Of a stretch of DNA of 64,000 nucleotides, positions 37,421-47,112 are shown piece by piece. The position numbers and the translations under genes were made by a program. Positions within the stretch are counted from its first letter, which is position 1, and the number at the start of each line of letters is the position of its first letter. The stretch covers positions 1 through 64,000 of the forward strand of contig NZ_SISK01000007.1 of the NCBI RefSeq assembly GCF_004310345.1. Direction: 5' to 3'. Source of the DNA: Paracoccus subflavus. Its GTDB lineage: Bacteria > Pseudomonadota > Alphaproteobacteria > Rhodobacterales > Rhodobacteraceae. Under the pieces are notes generated by a model. It did no database searches. It was not told the DNA's origin and was given only the letters and a program-made list of their open reading frames with translations.

Positions 37421-38581
37421 ATGATGGCCGTGCGGGGTCTGGGAATAGGGCGGCTGGGGCTGTGGCTGCAAGGGCGACAGCCTGCCGCCCAGAACATGGC
37501 TCCGGACATTCCGCCGGGGCGGGGACCGCTGCTTGTCGTTCAGGCGTCGGCCGATGCGCGCCTGGCCTTTTCCCAGGTCCAGCGCCGACTGGCGCGGCTG
37601 CGACCGGATCTGCGCATCCTCGAGGTGGGCCATCTGTCCCCGCCCGCCGCCCAGGCGCTGATGGCGGCCCGCCCCGCCGCGCTGCTGCTTCTGGGCGCCG
37701 ATCTGCCTGCCGTGCTGGTGACGGCGGCGGGCCGCGCGGGCCTGCCCGTCGTCCTGGCCGAAGCGCGGCTGGTTGCCGACGACGCGGCCTGGAGGCTGCG
37801 GGCCCTGGGCCGGCGGGAACTGCTGCGTCACATGCGGGCGGTGCTTGTCACCGATCCTGCGGCGCAGGCCACGGCGCTGCGCATGGGCGCGGAACGCGGG
37901 CGGGTCGCCCTGACCGGCCCCGTGACCGAGATCCGCGACCCCCTGCCCTGTTCCGAGGCCGAGCGCAGCGTCATGGCCCAGTTCCTGCGCGGACGCCACG
38001 CCTGGCTGGCGGCTTCGGTCCCCGCATCCGAGGAGGACGCCGTTCTGGCCGCGCATCGGGCGGCGCTTGCCCAGTCCCATCGCGCGCTGCTGTTCCTGGC
38101 CCCGGCCGATCCGGCCCGGATCGACCCGCTGGCCGAGCGGATCGAGGCAGAGGGTCTGGTGGTGGCGCGCCGGACCCTGGACGAAGATCCCGCCGATGAG
38201 GTGCAGATCATGCTGACGGACGGACCGACCGAAATGGGGCTGTGGTATCGTCTGGCCCCCGTGACCTATCTGGGCGGCACGCTGTCGGGCGACGACGCAG
38301 CGGCGCGCCATCCCTTTGAGCCCGCGGCCTTGGGATCGGCCATTGTCCATGGTCCCCGGACCGACCGGCACGCGACCGAATGGCAGCAGTTGGGCGGCGC
38401 CGGCGCCGCGCGGCAGGTCGCCGATGCCGATGCCCTGGCCGCCGCCATCGCCGAACTGTCCCAGCCAGACCTGATCGCCACCCTGGCCAGCAATGCCTGG
38501 CGGGTCAGCACGGGCGGAGCGCAGGTCACGATGCGGATCTGCGCCGAGGTGCTGGACGCCATCGCCGCAGGGCAACCCTGA
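37421..38581 (+). CDS. waaA: 3-deoxy-D-manno-octulosonic acid (Kdo) transferase
   Basis: 386 residues. Transfers Kdo to lipid A precursor at the inner membrane. GT-B fold; the N-terminal half contains [21 protein letters not shown], and the C-terminal half has [25 protein letters not shown]. The protein is shorter than enteric WaaA (about 425) and the N-terminal membrane anchor is hard to see. The start is ATG 37421 after CAGGGG. Gene order DUF4170-waaA-lpxK supports the call. Confidence 0.86.
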   Translation: MMAVRGLGIGRLGLWLQGRQPAAQNMAPDIPPGRGPLLVVQASADARLAFSQVQRRLARLRPDLRILEVGHLSPPAAQALMAARPAALLLLGADLPAVLVTAAGRAGLPVVLAEARLVADDAAWRLRALGRRELLRHMRAVLVTDPAAQATALRMGAERGRVALTGPVTEIRDPLPCSEAERSVMAQFLRGRHAWLAASVPASEEDAVLAAHRAALAQSHRALLFLAPADPARIDPLAERIEAEGLVVARRTLDEDPADEVQIMLTDGPTEMGLWYRLAPVTYLGGTLSGDDAAARHPFEPAALGSAIVHGPRTDRHATEWQQLGGAGAARQVADADALAAAIAELSQPDLIATLASNAWRVSTGGAQVTMRICAEVLDAIAAGQP

Positions 38582-39564
38582 TGCGGCCCCCTGCCTTCTG
38601 GTATCGCCGCCCGGCCGGGCCTGCCGCGCATCTGCTGCGGCCCCTGGGCATGGCCTATGCCCGCGCCACCGCCAGACGGCTGGCGGGCGGCGCCCGCGCC
38701 GGCGTCGGGGTGCCGGTGATCTGCGTCGGCAACCTGAACGCCGGGGGCACCGGAAAGACCCCCACCGTCATCCATCTGCAACAGATGCTGCAATCGCGCG
38801 GGATCGCGGCGCATGTCGTCTCGCGCGGTTATGGGGGCCGGGCGCAGGGGCCGCTGCGGGTCGATGAGGCGCGTCACGACGCCAGCCTGACCGGGGACGA
38901 GCCGCTGCTGATGGCGGCCTTCGGCCCGGTCTGGGTGTCGCGCGACCGGCTGGCCGGGGCACGGGCCGCGGTGGCGGGGGGCGCTGGCGCCATCATCCTG
39001 GACGACGGGTTCCAGGACGCCGCCCTGGCCCATGACCTGTCGGTGGTGGTGGTCGATGCCGCCAAGGGGTTCGGCAACGGGCTGTGCATTCCTGCCGGAC
39101 CCTTGCGGGAACCCGTGGCCGCCGGGCTGGCGCGCGCCGACCTGCTGCTGTCCATCGGCCCCCCCGAGGCACAGGCCCGCTTTGCCCCGCCCCCCGGGGC
39201 GCCGCCCCATCTGCGCGGGCGGCTGGAGCCGTTGCAGACGGGATTCGACTGGCAGGGCCACCGGGTTCTGGCCTTTGCGGGGATCGGTCACCCCGAGAAA
39301 TTCTTTGCCACGCTGTCCGCCCTGGGCGCCGAGGTGGTCCGGGCCGAGGCGCTGGACGACCACCAGCCCTTTACCCCCGCGCTGCTGACGCGGCTGGAAA
39401 CCGAGGCGCGGCTGACGGGCGCCCAGCTTGTCACCACCGAAAAGGATGCGGCCCGCCTGCCGCGATCGTTCCGCCGCAAGGTCATGTCGCTGCCCGTGCG
39501 GCTGGTGCTGGACGACCCTGCACCCCTGGTTCGGGCAATCGACCGGCTGTTTCCGCCGGCCTGA
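38581..39564 (+). CDS. lpxK: Tetraacyldisaccharide 4'-kinase
   Basis: 327 residues. Phosphorylates the 4' position of the lipid A precursor at the membrane. P-loop [12 protein letters not shown] at about 51-62, then [31 protein letters not shown] and [10 protein letters not shown]. Overlaps waaA (TGATG). Normal length. Confidence 0.96.
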   Translation: MRPPAFWYRRPAGPAAHLLRPLGMAYARATARRLAGGARAGVGVPVICVGNLNAGGTGKTPTVIHLQQMLQSRGIAAHVVSRGYGGRAQGPLRVDEARHDASLTGDEPLLMAAFGPVWVSRDRLAGARAAVAGGAGAIILDDGFQDAALAHDLSVVVVDAAKGFGNGLCIPAGPLREPVAAGLARADLLLSIGPPEAQARFAPPPGAPPHLRGRLEPLQTGFDWQGHRVLAFAGIGHPEKFFATLSALGAEVVRAEALDDHQPFTPALLTRLETEARLTGAQLVTTEKDAARLPRSFRRKVMSLPVRLVLDDPAPLVRAIDRLFPPA

Positions 39565-39567
39565 TCT

Positions 39568-39597
39568 TTGCAAAGGGCGCCGCAATTCCGATATAGG
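39568..39597 (+). promoter_or_regulatory. Possible promoter upstream of the microprotein gene
   Basis: TTGCAA (39568-39573), 18 nt spacer, TATAGG (39592-39597), ending 44 nt before the microprotein ATG. Both hexamers are close to sigma-70 sites, suggesting transcription start separate from lpxK. Confidence 0.45.
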
Positions 39598-39641
39598 ACC
39601 GGATGACAGGGCCGGATGGCGGCCCCAGCGAAAGGACGGGC

Positions 39642-39722
39642 ATGTCGCAAAAGGCAATCCAGCGGCTCAGCTTCTATCTGCTGATCCTTGTGACGCTGTA
39701 TGCTTCGCTGGGGGCGGGCTGA
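39642..39722 (+). CDS. 26-residue single-TM microprotein
   Basis: A 26-codon ORF beginning MSQKAIQRLSFYLLI and ending in SLGAG. A basic N-terminus is followed by one membrane helix (about 10-24). It has a good ribosome site, AAAGGA, 6 nt upstream, and its stop overlaps the ATG of the XpaC-like gene (TGATG), so translation of the two is coupled. It may assist the next protein, which is also membrane-bound, or be a leader peptide. I know no named family. Confidence 0.6.
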   Translation: MSQKAIQRLSFYLLILVTLYASLGAG

Positions 39723-40687
39723 TGGCGGCCAAGCGATACGGCGGGCGCTTTTCGCCCGGAATAGGGCCGCAGGATGGCGGGACGAACCCGACGCCGCCCG
39801 CGCCGATCCGGCACCGATTGGCCTCGCGGCCCAAATACATCACCATGGCCGCCGTGCCGTTCTTGTTCGGGGCCTTCTTTCAGGATCCGGCGGGGATGGC
39901 AGCCAGCCTCGCGGCCTTTGGCACCCTTGCCAGCGCGATGTGGATGACGGGCCAGGGCCTTGCGGCGGAAGCCGCCTATGAGGTGCGCCGCGTGGCCCGC
40001 CGGCCGGCCATCCCGCGCAAGCTGTTCGGCAGCGTACTGACCGGCCTTGGCCTTGGGCTGGGTGTGGCCGAACCCGGCAGCCTGGCGGGCGCGGGCCTGG
40101 TCGGGGCCACGGGCATGGTGCTGCACTGGCTGGCCTTCGGCGCCGATCCGATGCGCGACAAGGGCACGGCAGGGACCGATGAATTTCAGCAGGGCCGCGC
40201 CGACCGCATGATCGAAGAGGGCGAAGCCCATCTGGCCCAGATCCGCGAGGCGATCCGCACCACCGGCGACCGCTGGCTTGCGGCACGGGTGGATCGCTTT
40301 GCCGCGACGGTCGAAGATCTGTTCGACCGCGTGCGCAGCAATCCGGGCGATCTGTCGGCGGCGCGGCGATATATGACAGTCTATCTGTCGGGCACCCGCG
40401 ACGCGACGGTCAAGTTCGCCGACCTGTATCGCCGCACGGGCGATCCCGCGACGCGCCAGTCCTTCGAGGCGTTCCTGGACGATCTGGAAGGCGATTTCAG
40501 TGCCAAGTCCCGGCACCTGCTGGAGGGCGACAAGGCGGATCTGGACATCGAGATCGGCGTGTTGCGCGACCGTCTGGCACGCGAGGGCGTGCGATCCGAC
40601 GAACCGGCCGCGCTCGAGCCGCCGCGTACCGAGACGGCCCGGTTCCTCGACAGCGTTCTGACCCCCGGACGGGACAAGGCGCGCTGA
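39722..40687 (+). CDS. XpaC-like (5-bromo-4-chloroindolyl phosphate hydrolysis) membrane protein
   Basis: 321 residues. Two to four hydrophobic segments between about 40 and 140 ([53 protein letters not shown]) are followed by a helical cytosolic domain with [17 protein letters not shown] and [22 protein letters not shown]. This is the pattern of the XpaC family, often encoded with TelA; TelA is not present. Function unknown despite the historical name. Confidence 0.8.
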   Translation: MAAKRYGGRFSPGIGPQDGGTNPTPPAPIRHRLASRPKYITMAAVPFLFGAFFQDPAGMAASLAAFGTLASAMWMTGQGLAAEAAYEVRRVARRPAIPRKLFGSVLTGLGLGLGVAEPGSLAGAGLVGATGMVLHWLAFGADPMRDKGTAGTDEFQQGRADRMIEEGEAHLAQIREAIRTTGDRWLAARVDRFAATVEDLFDRVRSNPGDLSAARRYMTVYLSGTRDATVKFADLYRRTGDPATRQSFEAFLDDLEGDFSAKSRHLLEGDKADLDIEIGVLRDRLAREGVRSDEPAALEPPRTETARFLDSVLTPGRDKAR

Positions 40688-40697
40688 CGCCCTTATC

Positions 40698-41477
40698 ATG
40701 CCGCGCTTTGCCCTGAAGATCGAATATGACGGCCGCCCCTTTTCCGGCTGGCAGGCCCAGGCAGATCGGCCATCGGTGCAGTCCGCCATCGAATCGGCGC
40801 TGGGGCGTCTGGACGCGGGCTTTGCCGCAGGCGCCCGGATCACCGCCGCCGGGCGCACCGATGCGGGGGTCCATGCGACGGCGCAGGTGGCCCATGCCGA
40901 TCTGGCACGGGACTGGGACGGCTTCCGGCTGGCCGAGGCGCTGAACTTTCACCTCAGGCCCCTGCCAGTGGCGATCCTGGCCGCGACGCGGGTGCCCGAG
41001 GATTTTCATGCCCGGTTTTCCGCGACCGAACGGCGCTATCTGTTTCGGCTTCAATTCCGCCGGGCGCCTGCGACCCATGACCGGGGTCTGATCTGGCAGG
41101 TGCTGCAGTCCCTGGACGCGGGGGCCATGCGGCAGGCAGCGGCGCATCTGGTCGGGCGCCACGATTTCACCACCTTCCGGTCGGCGATGTGCCAGGCGGC
41201 CAGTCCGGTCAAGACCCTGGACGAGATCGCCATCGAGGAGGCCGCTATTCCCCATGGCCGGGAATACCGTTTTCACCTGCGGGCGCGGTCGTTCCTGCAC
41301 AACCAGGTCCGGTCGATCGTGGGCACGCTCGAACGGGTTGGCGCGGGGGCATGGTCGCCAGATCGGGTAGCCCAGGCACTTGCCGCCCGTGACCGCGCCG
41401 CCTGCGGCCCGGTCTGCCCGCCGCATGGGTTGTACCTGTGCGGGGTGGGTTATCCCTGCGACCCGTTCGCGGATTAA
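40698..41477 (+). CDS. truA: tRNA pseudouridine(38-40) synthase
   Basis: 259 residues. Converts U38-U40 in the anticodon arm to pseudouridine. The catalytic Asp is in [25 protein letters not shown] and [15 protein letters not shown] are family motifs. Its stop codon overlaps the stop codon of the convergent sugar transferase gene (shared TTAA at 41474-41477). Confidence 0.97.
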   Translation: MPRFALKIEYDGRPFSGWQAQADRPSVQSAIESALGRLDAGFAAGARITAAGRTDAGVHATAQVAHADLARDWDGFRLAEALNFHLRPLPVAILAATRVPEDFHARFSATERRYLFRLQFRRAPATHDRGLIWQVLQSLDAGAMRQAAAHLVGRHDFTTFRSAMCQAASPVKTLDEIAIEEAAIPHGREYRFHLRARSFLHNQVRSIVGTLERVGAGAWSPDRVAQALAARDRAACGPVCPPHGLYLCGVGYPCDPFAD

Positions 41478-42217
41478 AGCCGGCCCCGGCGACGCGGGCG
41501 TTCATCCTTGCCGCCCAGCGCGATCTTGAGGGTGTTCCACATGATCCAAAGGTCCAGCCGGATATCGCGGTGGCGCTGATAGATGAGGTCGATCTTCAGC
41601 TTGGCGGGCAAACAGCGGCGGTAATAGGCAAGCTCTGTCGCCTCGGCGCTGGTGCAGCGGGCCAGAATGCGGTCTTCGTGGCGGTGATAGATCAGGGTCG
41701 CAAGCCCGGTCACCCCGGGGCGGCTTTTCAGAACCTGCGAATACACCGCCGGGAACCGCTCGACATATTCGCGCAGGGGGGGACGCGGTCCGACAAAGCT
41801 CATGTCGCCCCTCAGGATATTGAAGAGCTGCGGCAGCTCGTCGATGCGGGTGCGGCGCAGGAAATGGCCCAGCGGCGTGATTCGCCAATGCTTGTGCGCC
41901 CCGGTTGCCCCGAAATCCTCGTTCTCGGGGATCATGGTGCGGAACTTGAGCTGTTGGAAGGGCTGGCCCGGCGCCCGCATCCGTTCGGCTGAATAGACGA
42001 TCGGGCGACCCTGCTGGATCAGCATCAGAACGGCCACAATTCCCATCACGATGGACAACGGAATCAGCAGGATCAGCGCCAGGGCCATGTCGAACAGCCT
42101 CTTGCGGCGGGGCGACGGCTTGGCGATGGCGGCGTGGCCGTCGTCCACGAACCAAGCCATCTTCGGCGCGGCGAGGCGTGCCGAGGCGGTCTTGTCCCAA
42201 TCGTGGTGGATCGTCAC
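41474..42217 (-). CDS. Bacterial sugar transferase (initiating glycosyl-1-phosphate transferase)
   Basis: 247 residues. WcaJ/WbaP-type C-terminal catalytic domain that starts exopolysaccharide or O-antigen synthesis by placing a sugar phosphate on undecaprenyl phosphate. [21 protein letters not shown] is the re-entrant helix, [13 protein letters not shown], the [20 protein letters not shown] core, and [14 protein letters not shown]. The start is GTG 42217; ATG near 42161 is an alternative. No other polysaccharide genes are nearby, so it is an isolated gene. Confidence 0.88.
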   Translation of the reverse strand: MTIHHDWDKTASARLAAPKMAWFVDDGHAAIAKPSPRRKRLFDMALALILLIPLSIVMGIVAVLMLIQQGRPIVYSAERMRAPGQPFQQLKFRTMIPENEDFGATGAHKHWRITPLGHFLRRTRIDELPQLFNILRGDMSFVGPRPPLREYVERFPAVYSQVLKSRPGVTGLATLIYHRHEDRILARCTSAEATELAYYRRCLPAKLKIDLIYQRHRDIRLDLWIMWNTLKIALGGKDERPRRRGRL

Positions 42218-42367
42218 GATGCCTGCCCCGCACGAATTCTGCTTTTGATGCCGGTAGCATATCGCCAAAGCCAAGAAAACTGCCCTTGCGGCAAACCGCC
42301 GATCGACTTGCACGACCATGGTATCTCGGCCACTGTCGCGCCGAACGGGGCTGCAGAAGGGTGGGGA

Positions 42368-42823
42368 ATGCGCAAGTTTCTGGTGATGCTGGAAGACAGC
42401 CGGGAATGCCTGAACGCGATGCGGTTCGCAGCCATGCGCGCCGCCAATTCGGGGGGCGCGGTGACGGTTCTTGCCGTGATTCCCCCCGGCGAGATCCAGC
42501 ATGGCTTCGGCGTGGCCGAGGTGATGCGCTCCGAGGCGTATGAGCGGATCGAAGCGCATTTCGAGGTTTTTGCGAAATGGATGCGCTCGCGCCCCAAGGT
42601 CGAACCCGAACTGGTCATCCGCGAGGGCGACCCGGCCGAGGAACTGCTTGCCTATCTGGCCCAGGACCCTGCGGTGGGCATTGTCGCCATCGGCCTGACC
42701 TCGGACAAGACGGTGCAGAACCCGGTGCTGGCGCGGCTGTTGCGCGACGCGTCGTCCCTGCCCTGCCCCATCACCATCGTGCCCGCCGACATTTCCAAGG
42801 AACGGCTGGAAGCCATCACCTGA
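42368..42823 (+). CDS. Universal stress protein family protein
   Basis: 151 residues. UspA fold starting KFLVMLEDSRECLNAMRFAA, with VTVLAVIPPGE. The C-terminal ATP-type motif is degenerate (IGLTSDKTVQNPVLARLLRD), so nucleotide binding is uncertain. It is divergent from the sugar transferase and lies 61 nt before nfuA. Confidence 0.82.
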   Translation: MRKFLVMLEDSRECLNAMRFAAMRAANSGGAVTVLAVIPPGEIQHGFGVAEVMRSEAYERIEAHFEVFAKWMRSRPKVEPELVIREGDPAEELLAYLAQDPAVGIVAIGLTSDKTVQNPVLARLLRDASSLPCPITIVPADISKERLEAIT

Positions 42824-42884
42824 TCGCGCCATGCTTGACCCGCAGGCCGGTCATCGCCATATCCGGTGCAAAGGAGTCCCCGCC

Positions 42885-43445
42885 ATGTTCATCCAGACCG
42901 AAACCACACCGAACCCCGCGACGTTGAAGTTTCTTCCGGGCGAAATCGTGCTGGACACCGGCACGGCCGATTTCCCTGCTGCGGAAACCGCGGCGAAATC
43001 CCCCCTGGCCCGACGCATCTTCGGAGTCGAAGGCGTGACGGGCGTCTTTCTGGGCCGCGATTTCGTGACCGTGACCAAGGCCGAGAACCAGCCCTGGGAT
43101 CATCTCAAGCCATCCATCCTCGGCGCGATCATGGAGCATTTCCAGTCGGGCGCCCCGGCCATCGAATCCCAGGCGGAAAAGGCCGGCGGACATGCCAGTC
43201 ATGACGGCCCGGATTCGGAGATCGTGGTGCAGATCAAGGAACTGCTCGACACCCGCGTGCGCCCGGCGGTGGCCCAGGACGGCGGCGACATCACCTTTCA
43301 CGGGTTCGACCGGGGCGTGGTCTATCTGCACATGCAGGGCGCCTGCGCGGGCTGCCCGTCATCGACCCTGACGCTGAAGATGGGGATCGAGAACCTGCTG
43401 CGCCATTATATCCCCGAGGTGGTCGAGGTCCGTCCGGTTGCCTGA
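42885..43445 (+). CDS. NifU-family Fe-S cluster carrier
   Basis: 186 residues. The N-terminal Nfu domain (ETTPNPATLKFLPG) and the C-terminal NifU-like domain holding the cluster cysteines in GACAGCPSSTLTLK are both present. It delivers 4Fe-4S clusters to client enzymes. AAGGAG precedes the ATG. The tsaB start codon lies inside its last codons. Confidence 0.94.
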   Translation: MFIQTETTPNPATLKFLPGEIVLDTGTADFPAAETAAKSPLARRIFGVEGVTGVFLGRDFVTVTKAENQPWDHLKPSILGAIMEHFQSGAPAIESQAEKAGGHASHDGPDSEIVVQIKELLDTRVRPAVAQDGGDITFHGFDRGVVYLHMQGACAGCPSSTLTLKMGIENLLRHYIPEVVEVRPVA

Positions 43446-44025
43446 TCCCGTCGTTCTGGGATTCGACACGTCGGCCGCGCATTGCGCGGCCGCTTTGCTG
43501 CAGGGAGACGCCGTTCTGGGCGCAATGCAGGAGGAGATGGCCAAGGGCCAGGTCGAGCGCCTGTTTCCCCTGATCGAGGATCTTCTGGCCCGCGCGGGGC
43601 TTGGATGGGGGGATCTGGACGTGATCGGCGTGGGCATCGGTCCCGGAAACTTCACCGGCATCCGCATCGCCGTCGCCGCGGCACGCGGGCTGGCCCTGTC
43701 GCTGGGCATCCCCGCCGTGGGGGTCACGGCAACCGAGGCGGCGGCGCACGGCCTGTCGCGCCCCTGCCGGGTCGTCCTGCCCCTACGCGGCGGACAGGTG
43801 GTCTGGCAGGATTTCGGCGCGGACAGCCATGGCCCGCAACAGGCAGCGGCCGAGATGCTGCCGCCCGGTCCCGTGCCCGCCGAACCGGCGATGCCGCCCG
43901 CCCTGGCCATTGCCCGGATCGCGCTGTCGCGCCGGGCCGATCCGGGGCCGCGTCCGGCGCCCCTGTATCTCTGCCCTGCCGATGCCGCCCCGGCACGCGA
44001 CAGGCCGCCCCTGATCCTGCCGTGA
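43438..44025 (+). CDS. tsaB: tRNA threonylcarbamoyladenosine synthase subunit TsaB
   Basis: 195 residues. Partner of TsaD in t6A synthesis. Begins VVLGFDTSAAHCAAALL and contains GVGIGPGNFTGIRIAVAAARGLAL, the classic TsaB signature. The C-terminal half is compact. The start is TTG 43438, inside the end of nfuA, with GAGG 9 nt upstream. It ends in a GTGA overlap with the acetyltransferase gene, the usual tsaB-rimI order. Confidence 0.93.
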   Translation: MPDPVVLGFDTSAAHCAAALLQGDAVLGAMQEEMAKGQVERLFPLIEDLLARAGLGWGDLDVIGVGIGPGNFTGIRIAVAAARGLALSLGIPAVGVTATEAAAHGLSRPCRVVLPLRGGQVVWQDFGADSHGPQQAAAEMLPPGPVPAEPAMPPALAIARIALSRRADPGPRPAPLYLCPADAAPARDRPPLILP

Positions 44026-44441
44026 CGCCCGAACGGCTGGCCTGCCTGCATGGTGCCTGCTTTGTTCGCCCCCGCCCCTGGTCGGCGGTGGAATTCGCCG
44101 ACCTGCTGGATGGCCCGCATGTCTTTCTGCTGACCCGCCCCAAGGCCTTTCTGCTGGGCCGCGTCATCGCGGACGAGGCCGAGTTGCTGACCCTGGCGGT
44201 CGCCCCGGCTGCCCGGCGGCAAGGCATCGCCCGCGCGCTGATGGACGAATTTGCCGCAACGTCACGCGCGCGCGGCGCGGCCCGCGCGTTTCTGGAGGTC
44301 GCCGCCGACAATGCCCCCGCGCAGGCGCTGTATCGCGGCGGTGGCTGGCGCGACGCGGGACGCAGACGGGCCTATTACGCCCCGGATCTGGACGGGGTGG
44401 TGATGGTGCTGAACCTTCGGGATGTCCAACAAGGCGGTTGA
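44022..44441 (+). CDS. rimI: Ribosomal-protein-alanine acetyltransferase RimI-like
   Basis: 139 residues. GNAT fold with the acetyl-CoA loop VAPAARRQGIARALM and AADNAPAQALYRGGGW, both diagnostic for RimI. It N-acetylates ribosomal protein S18 in E. coli. The start is GTG 44022 overlapping the tsaB stop. A short hairpin follows. Confidence 0.88.
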   Translation: MTPERLACLHGACFVRPRPWSAVEFADLLDGPHVFLLTRPKAFLLGRVIADEAELLTLAVAPAARRQGIARALMDEFAATSRARGAARAFLEVAADNAPAQALYRGGGWRDAGRRRAYYAPDLDGVVMVLNLRDVQQGG

Positions 44442-44477
44442 CCGCCCGGGGGCGATGCGCCCTAATCCATCCATCGT

Positions 44478-44499
44478 CCGGGCGGCTTGAATCGCCCGG
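44478..44499. other. Hairpin between rimI and the nucleoside transporter operon
   Basis: CCGGGCG (44478-44484), 8-nt loop, CGCCCGG (44493-44499): a perfect 7-bp stem. No T-run follows. A second stem, GGCGG-TTGA-CCGCC (44433-44446), spans the rimI stop. They may together slow read-through or be mRNA end structures. Confidence 0.4.
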
Positions 44500-44521
44500 C
44501 ACAACAGGATGAGGTTTCCTT

Positions 44522-45505
44522 ATGTCACCCACGAAATCGCTTATGGCAGGCGTGGCGCTGGCGGGTCTGACGGGCACGGCGGCCCTGGCGGAACCTGCGC
44601 TGATCTTCGACCTTGGCGGCAAGTTCGACAAGTCCTTCAACGAGGCCGCCTTCATGGGCGCGCAGCGTTGGGCCGAGGAAACCGGCGGCACCTACAAGGA
44701 ACTGGAGATGCAGTCCGAGGCGCAGCGCGAACAGGCGCTGCGGCGGCTGGCCGAAACCGGCGCCAATCCCATCGTCATGACCGGCTTTGCCTTTGGCGAC
44801 GTGCTGAACCAGGTGGCCCCCGACTATCCCGACACCCAGTTCGCCATCATCGACATGGTTGTGGAACAGCCCAATGTTCAATCGGTCGTCTTTACCGAGG
44901 AACAGGGCAGCTATCTGGCCGGGATCATGGCGGCGATGGCATCCCAGTCGGGGACCGCAGGCTTTATCGGCGGCATGGACATTCCGCTGATCCACAAGTT
45001 CGAATGCGGATTTTCGCAAGGCTTCAAGGCCGTGAAGCCCGATGGAGCGGTTCTGATCAACTATACCGGCACGACCCCCGCCGCCTGGAACGATCCCGTC
45101 AAGGGGGGCGAGCTTGCCAAGGCACAGATCAGCCAGGGCGCCGACGTGATCTATGCCGCCGCGGGCGGCACCGGGATCGGAGTGCTTCAGGCCGCGGCGG
45201 ACGCGGGCATCCTGTCGGTGGGCGTGGACAGCAACCAGAATCACCTGCATCCCGGCAAGGTGCTGACATCGATGGTCAAGCGCGTGGACAATGCCGTGTA
45301 CGACGCCTTCACGAATGGCGTGCAGCCCGGCGTCAAGGTCATGGACCTCAAGGCGGGCGGGGTCGATGTCGCCATTGACGACAACAACCAGCCGCTGATC
45401 ACCCCCGAAATGCAGGCCGCCATCGATGATGCCCGCGCCAAGATCGCCTCGGGCGAGATCGTTGTCCACGATTACATGACCGACAACACCTGCCCGGTCC
45501 AGTAA
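44522..45505 (+). CDS. BMP-family nucleoside-binding lipoprotein-like SBP
   Basis: 327 residues. A signal peptide covers about 1-23. The BMP family (BmpA/PnrA) binds purine nucleosides in the periplasm. Motifs: FDLGGKFDKSFNEAAFMGA, EQGSYLAGIMAAM, GFIGGMDIPLIHKFECGF and VDSNQN. There is no lipobox cysteine in the signal, so it is probably soluble. First gene of the operon with ATPase, two permeases and PNP. Confidence 0.92.
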   Translation: MSPTKSLMAGVALAGLTGTAALAEPALIFDLGGKFDKSFNEAAFMGAQRWAEETGGTYKELEMQSEAQREQALRRLAETGANPIVMTGFAFGDVLNQVAPDYPDTQFAIIDMVVEQPNVQSVVFTEEQGSYLAGIMAAMASQSGTAGFIGGMDIPLIHKFECGFSQGFKAVKPDGAVLINYTGTTPAAWNDPVKGGELAKAQISQGADVIYAAAGGTGIGVLQAAADAGILSVGVDSNQNHLHPGKVLTSMVKRVDNAVYDAFTNGVQPGVKVMDLKAGGVDVAIDDNNQPLITPEMQAAIDDARAKIASGEIVVHDYMTDNTCPVQ

Positions 45506-47112
45506 TGGACGCGACGGTGCAGAACGGGGGGCGGCCGGCAGCGGCCGCCCCCGCGGCGATCGAACTGCGCGGCATTTCCAAGTCCTTCGGACCGGTGCAG
45601 GCCAACCGCGACATCGACCTGCGCGTCGAAAAAGGCACCATCCACGGCATCATCGGCGAAAACGGCGCGGGAAAATCGACGCTGATGTCGATCCTCTACG
45701 GCTTTTACAAACCCGACGCGGGCGAGATTCGGTTGGGTGGCCGGCCCATGACCATCACCGACAGTCAGGCCGCGATCCGCGCGGGCATCGGCATGGTGTT
45801 CCAGCACTTCAAGCTGGTCCAGAACTTCACCGTTCTGGAAAACATCATCCTGGGAGCCGAGGACGGTCGCCTGCTGCGCCCGTCTTTGTCCAGGGCGCGC
45901 GGCGTCTTGCGGCAACTGGCGCGGGATTACGAACTGAACGTCGATCCCGACGAAACGATCGAGGAGCTGTCGGTCGGCCACCAGCAGCGGGTCGAGATCC
46001 TCAAGGCCCTGTATCGGCGGGCCGACATCCTGATCCTGGACGAACCGACCGGCGTGCTGACCCCGGCCGAGGCCGATCACCTGTTCCGCATCCTGCGGGG
46101 CCTCCGCGACGAGGGCAAGACCATCGTCCTGATCACCCACAAGCTGCGCGAGATCATGGAGATCACCGACACCGTGTCCGTGATGCGCCGGGGCGAGATG
46201 GTGGCATCGGTCAAAACCGCCGAAACCAGCCCCGAGGGGCTGGCCGAACTGATGGTGGGCCGCAAGGTCCTGCTGAACGTTCACAAGGCCCCTGCCCGGC
46301 CCGGCCAGGCCGTGCTGGAGGTCTGCAACCTGAAGATCGTCGATGACACCGGCGTCGAGCGCCTGCGGGGCATCGACCTGACCATTCGTGCGGGCGAGAT
46401 CCTGGGCATCGCGGGGGTGTCTGGCAACGGCCAGACGCAACTGCTGGAGGTTCTGGGCGGCTATCCCGAAAAGGGCAGCACCCTCTCGGGCGAGATCCGC
46501 GTGAACGGCACGCTCTTGTCCTTGTCGGGCCGCACCTGCAACGCCGCCGAACGCCGGCGCCGGGGCATCGGCCACATCCCCGAGGATCGGCAGGTCGAGG
46601 GTCTGATCCTGGATTTCGCCGCCTGGGAAAACGTGGCCTTCGGGTATCACGACGCGCCTGAATATTCGCGCGGGCCGCTGATGGATCACGATGCGATCCG
46701 CCGGGATGCAGCGGCCAAGATCCAACGGTTCGATGTGCGTCCGCCGAACTGCTATCTCGCCGCGCGCAATTTCTCGGGCGGGAACCAGCAAAAGATCGTC
46801 GTCGCGCGCGAGATCGAGCGCAACCCCGACCTGCTGCTGATCGGCCAGCCGACGCGGGGCGTGGACATCGGCGCCATCGAATTCATCCACAAGCGCATCG
46901 TGGACCTGCGCGACGCCGGCAAGGCGATCCTGCTGGTCTCGGTCGAACTGGACGAGATCATGTCCCTGTCGGACCGTATCGCGGTGATGTTCGACGGCCG
47001 CATCATGGGCGAGCGTCTGCCGGCCGATACGACGGCGAGCGAGCTTGGCCTGCTGATGGCGGGTGTCGATCCGACCTTCCGACAACCCGAGCCTTTGACA
47101 CAAGATCCATAA
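45505..47112 (+). CDS. Nucleoside ABC transporter ATP-binding protein (double ABC)
   Basis: 535 residues with two ABC modules. The first has Walker A GENGAGKST, the signature LSVGHQQRVEIL and Walker B LILDEPTGVL. The second has a degenerate Walker A (GVSGNGQTQ) and NFSGGNQQKIVVAREI, as in sugar/nucleoside importers of the CUT2/BMP type. Energises uptake with the two permeases downstream. Overlaps the binding-protein stop (TAATG). Confidence 0.94.
   Translation: MDATVQNGGRPAAAAPAAIELRGISKSFGPVQANRDIDLRVEKGTIHGIIGENGAGKSTLMSILYGFYKPDAGEIRLGGRPMTITDSQAAIRAGIGMVFQHFKLVQNFTVLENIILGAEDGRLLRPSLSRARGVLRQLARDYELNVDPDETIEELSVGHQQRVEILKALYRRADILILDEPTGVLTPAEADHLFRILRGLRDEGKTIVLITHKLREIMEITDTVSVMRRGEMVASVKTAETSPEGLAELMVGRKVLLNVHKAPARPGQAVLEVCNLKIVDDTGVERLRGIDLTIRAGEILGIAGVSGNGQTQLLEVLGGYPEKGSTLSGEIRVNGTLLSLSGRTCNAAERRRRGIGHIPEDRQVEGLILDFAAWENVAFGYHDAPEYSRGPLMDHDAIRRDAAAKIQRFDVRPPNCYLAARNFSGGNQQKIVVAREIERNPDLLLIGQPTRGVDIGAIEFIHKRIVDLRDAGKAILLVSVELDEIMSLSDRIAVMFDGRIMGERLPADTTASELGLLMAGVDPTFRQPEPLTQDP

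Noticed and set aside
44442..44521. Purine riboswitch in front of the nucleoside importer
   Set aside because: The leader is 80 nt and lacks the conserved three-way-junction loops; only simple GC hairpins are present.
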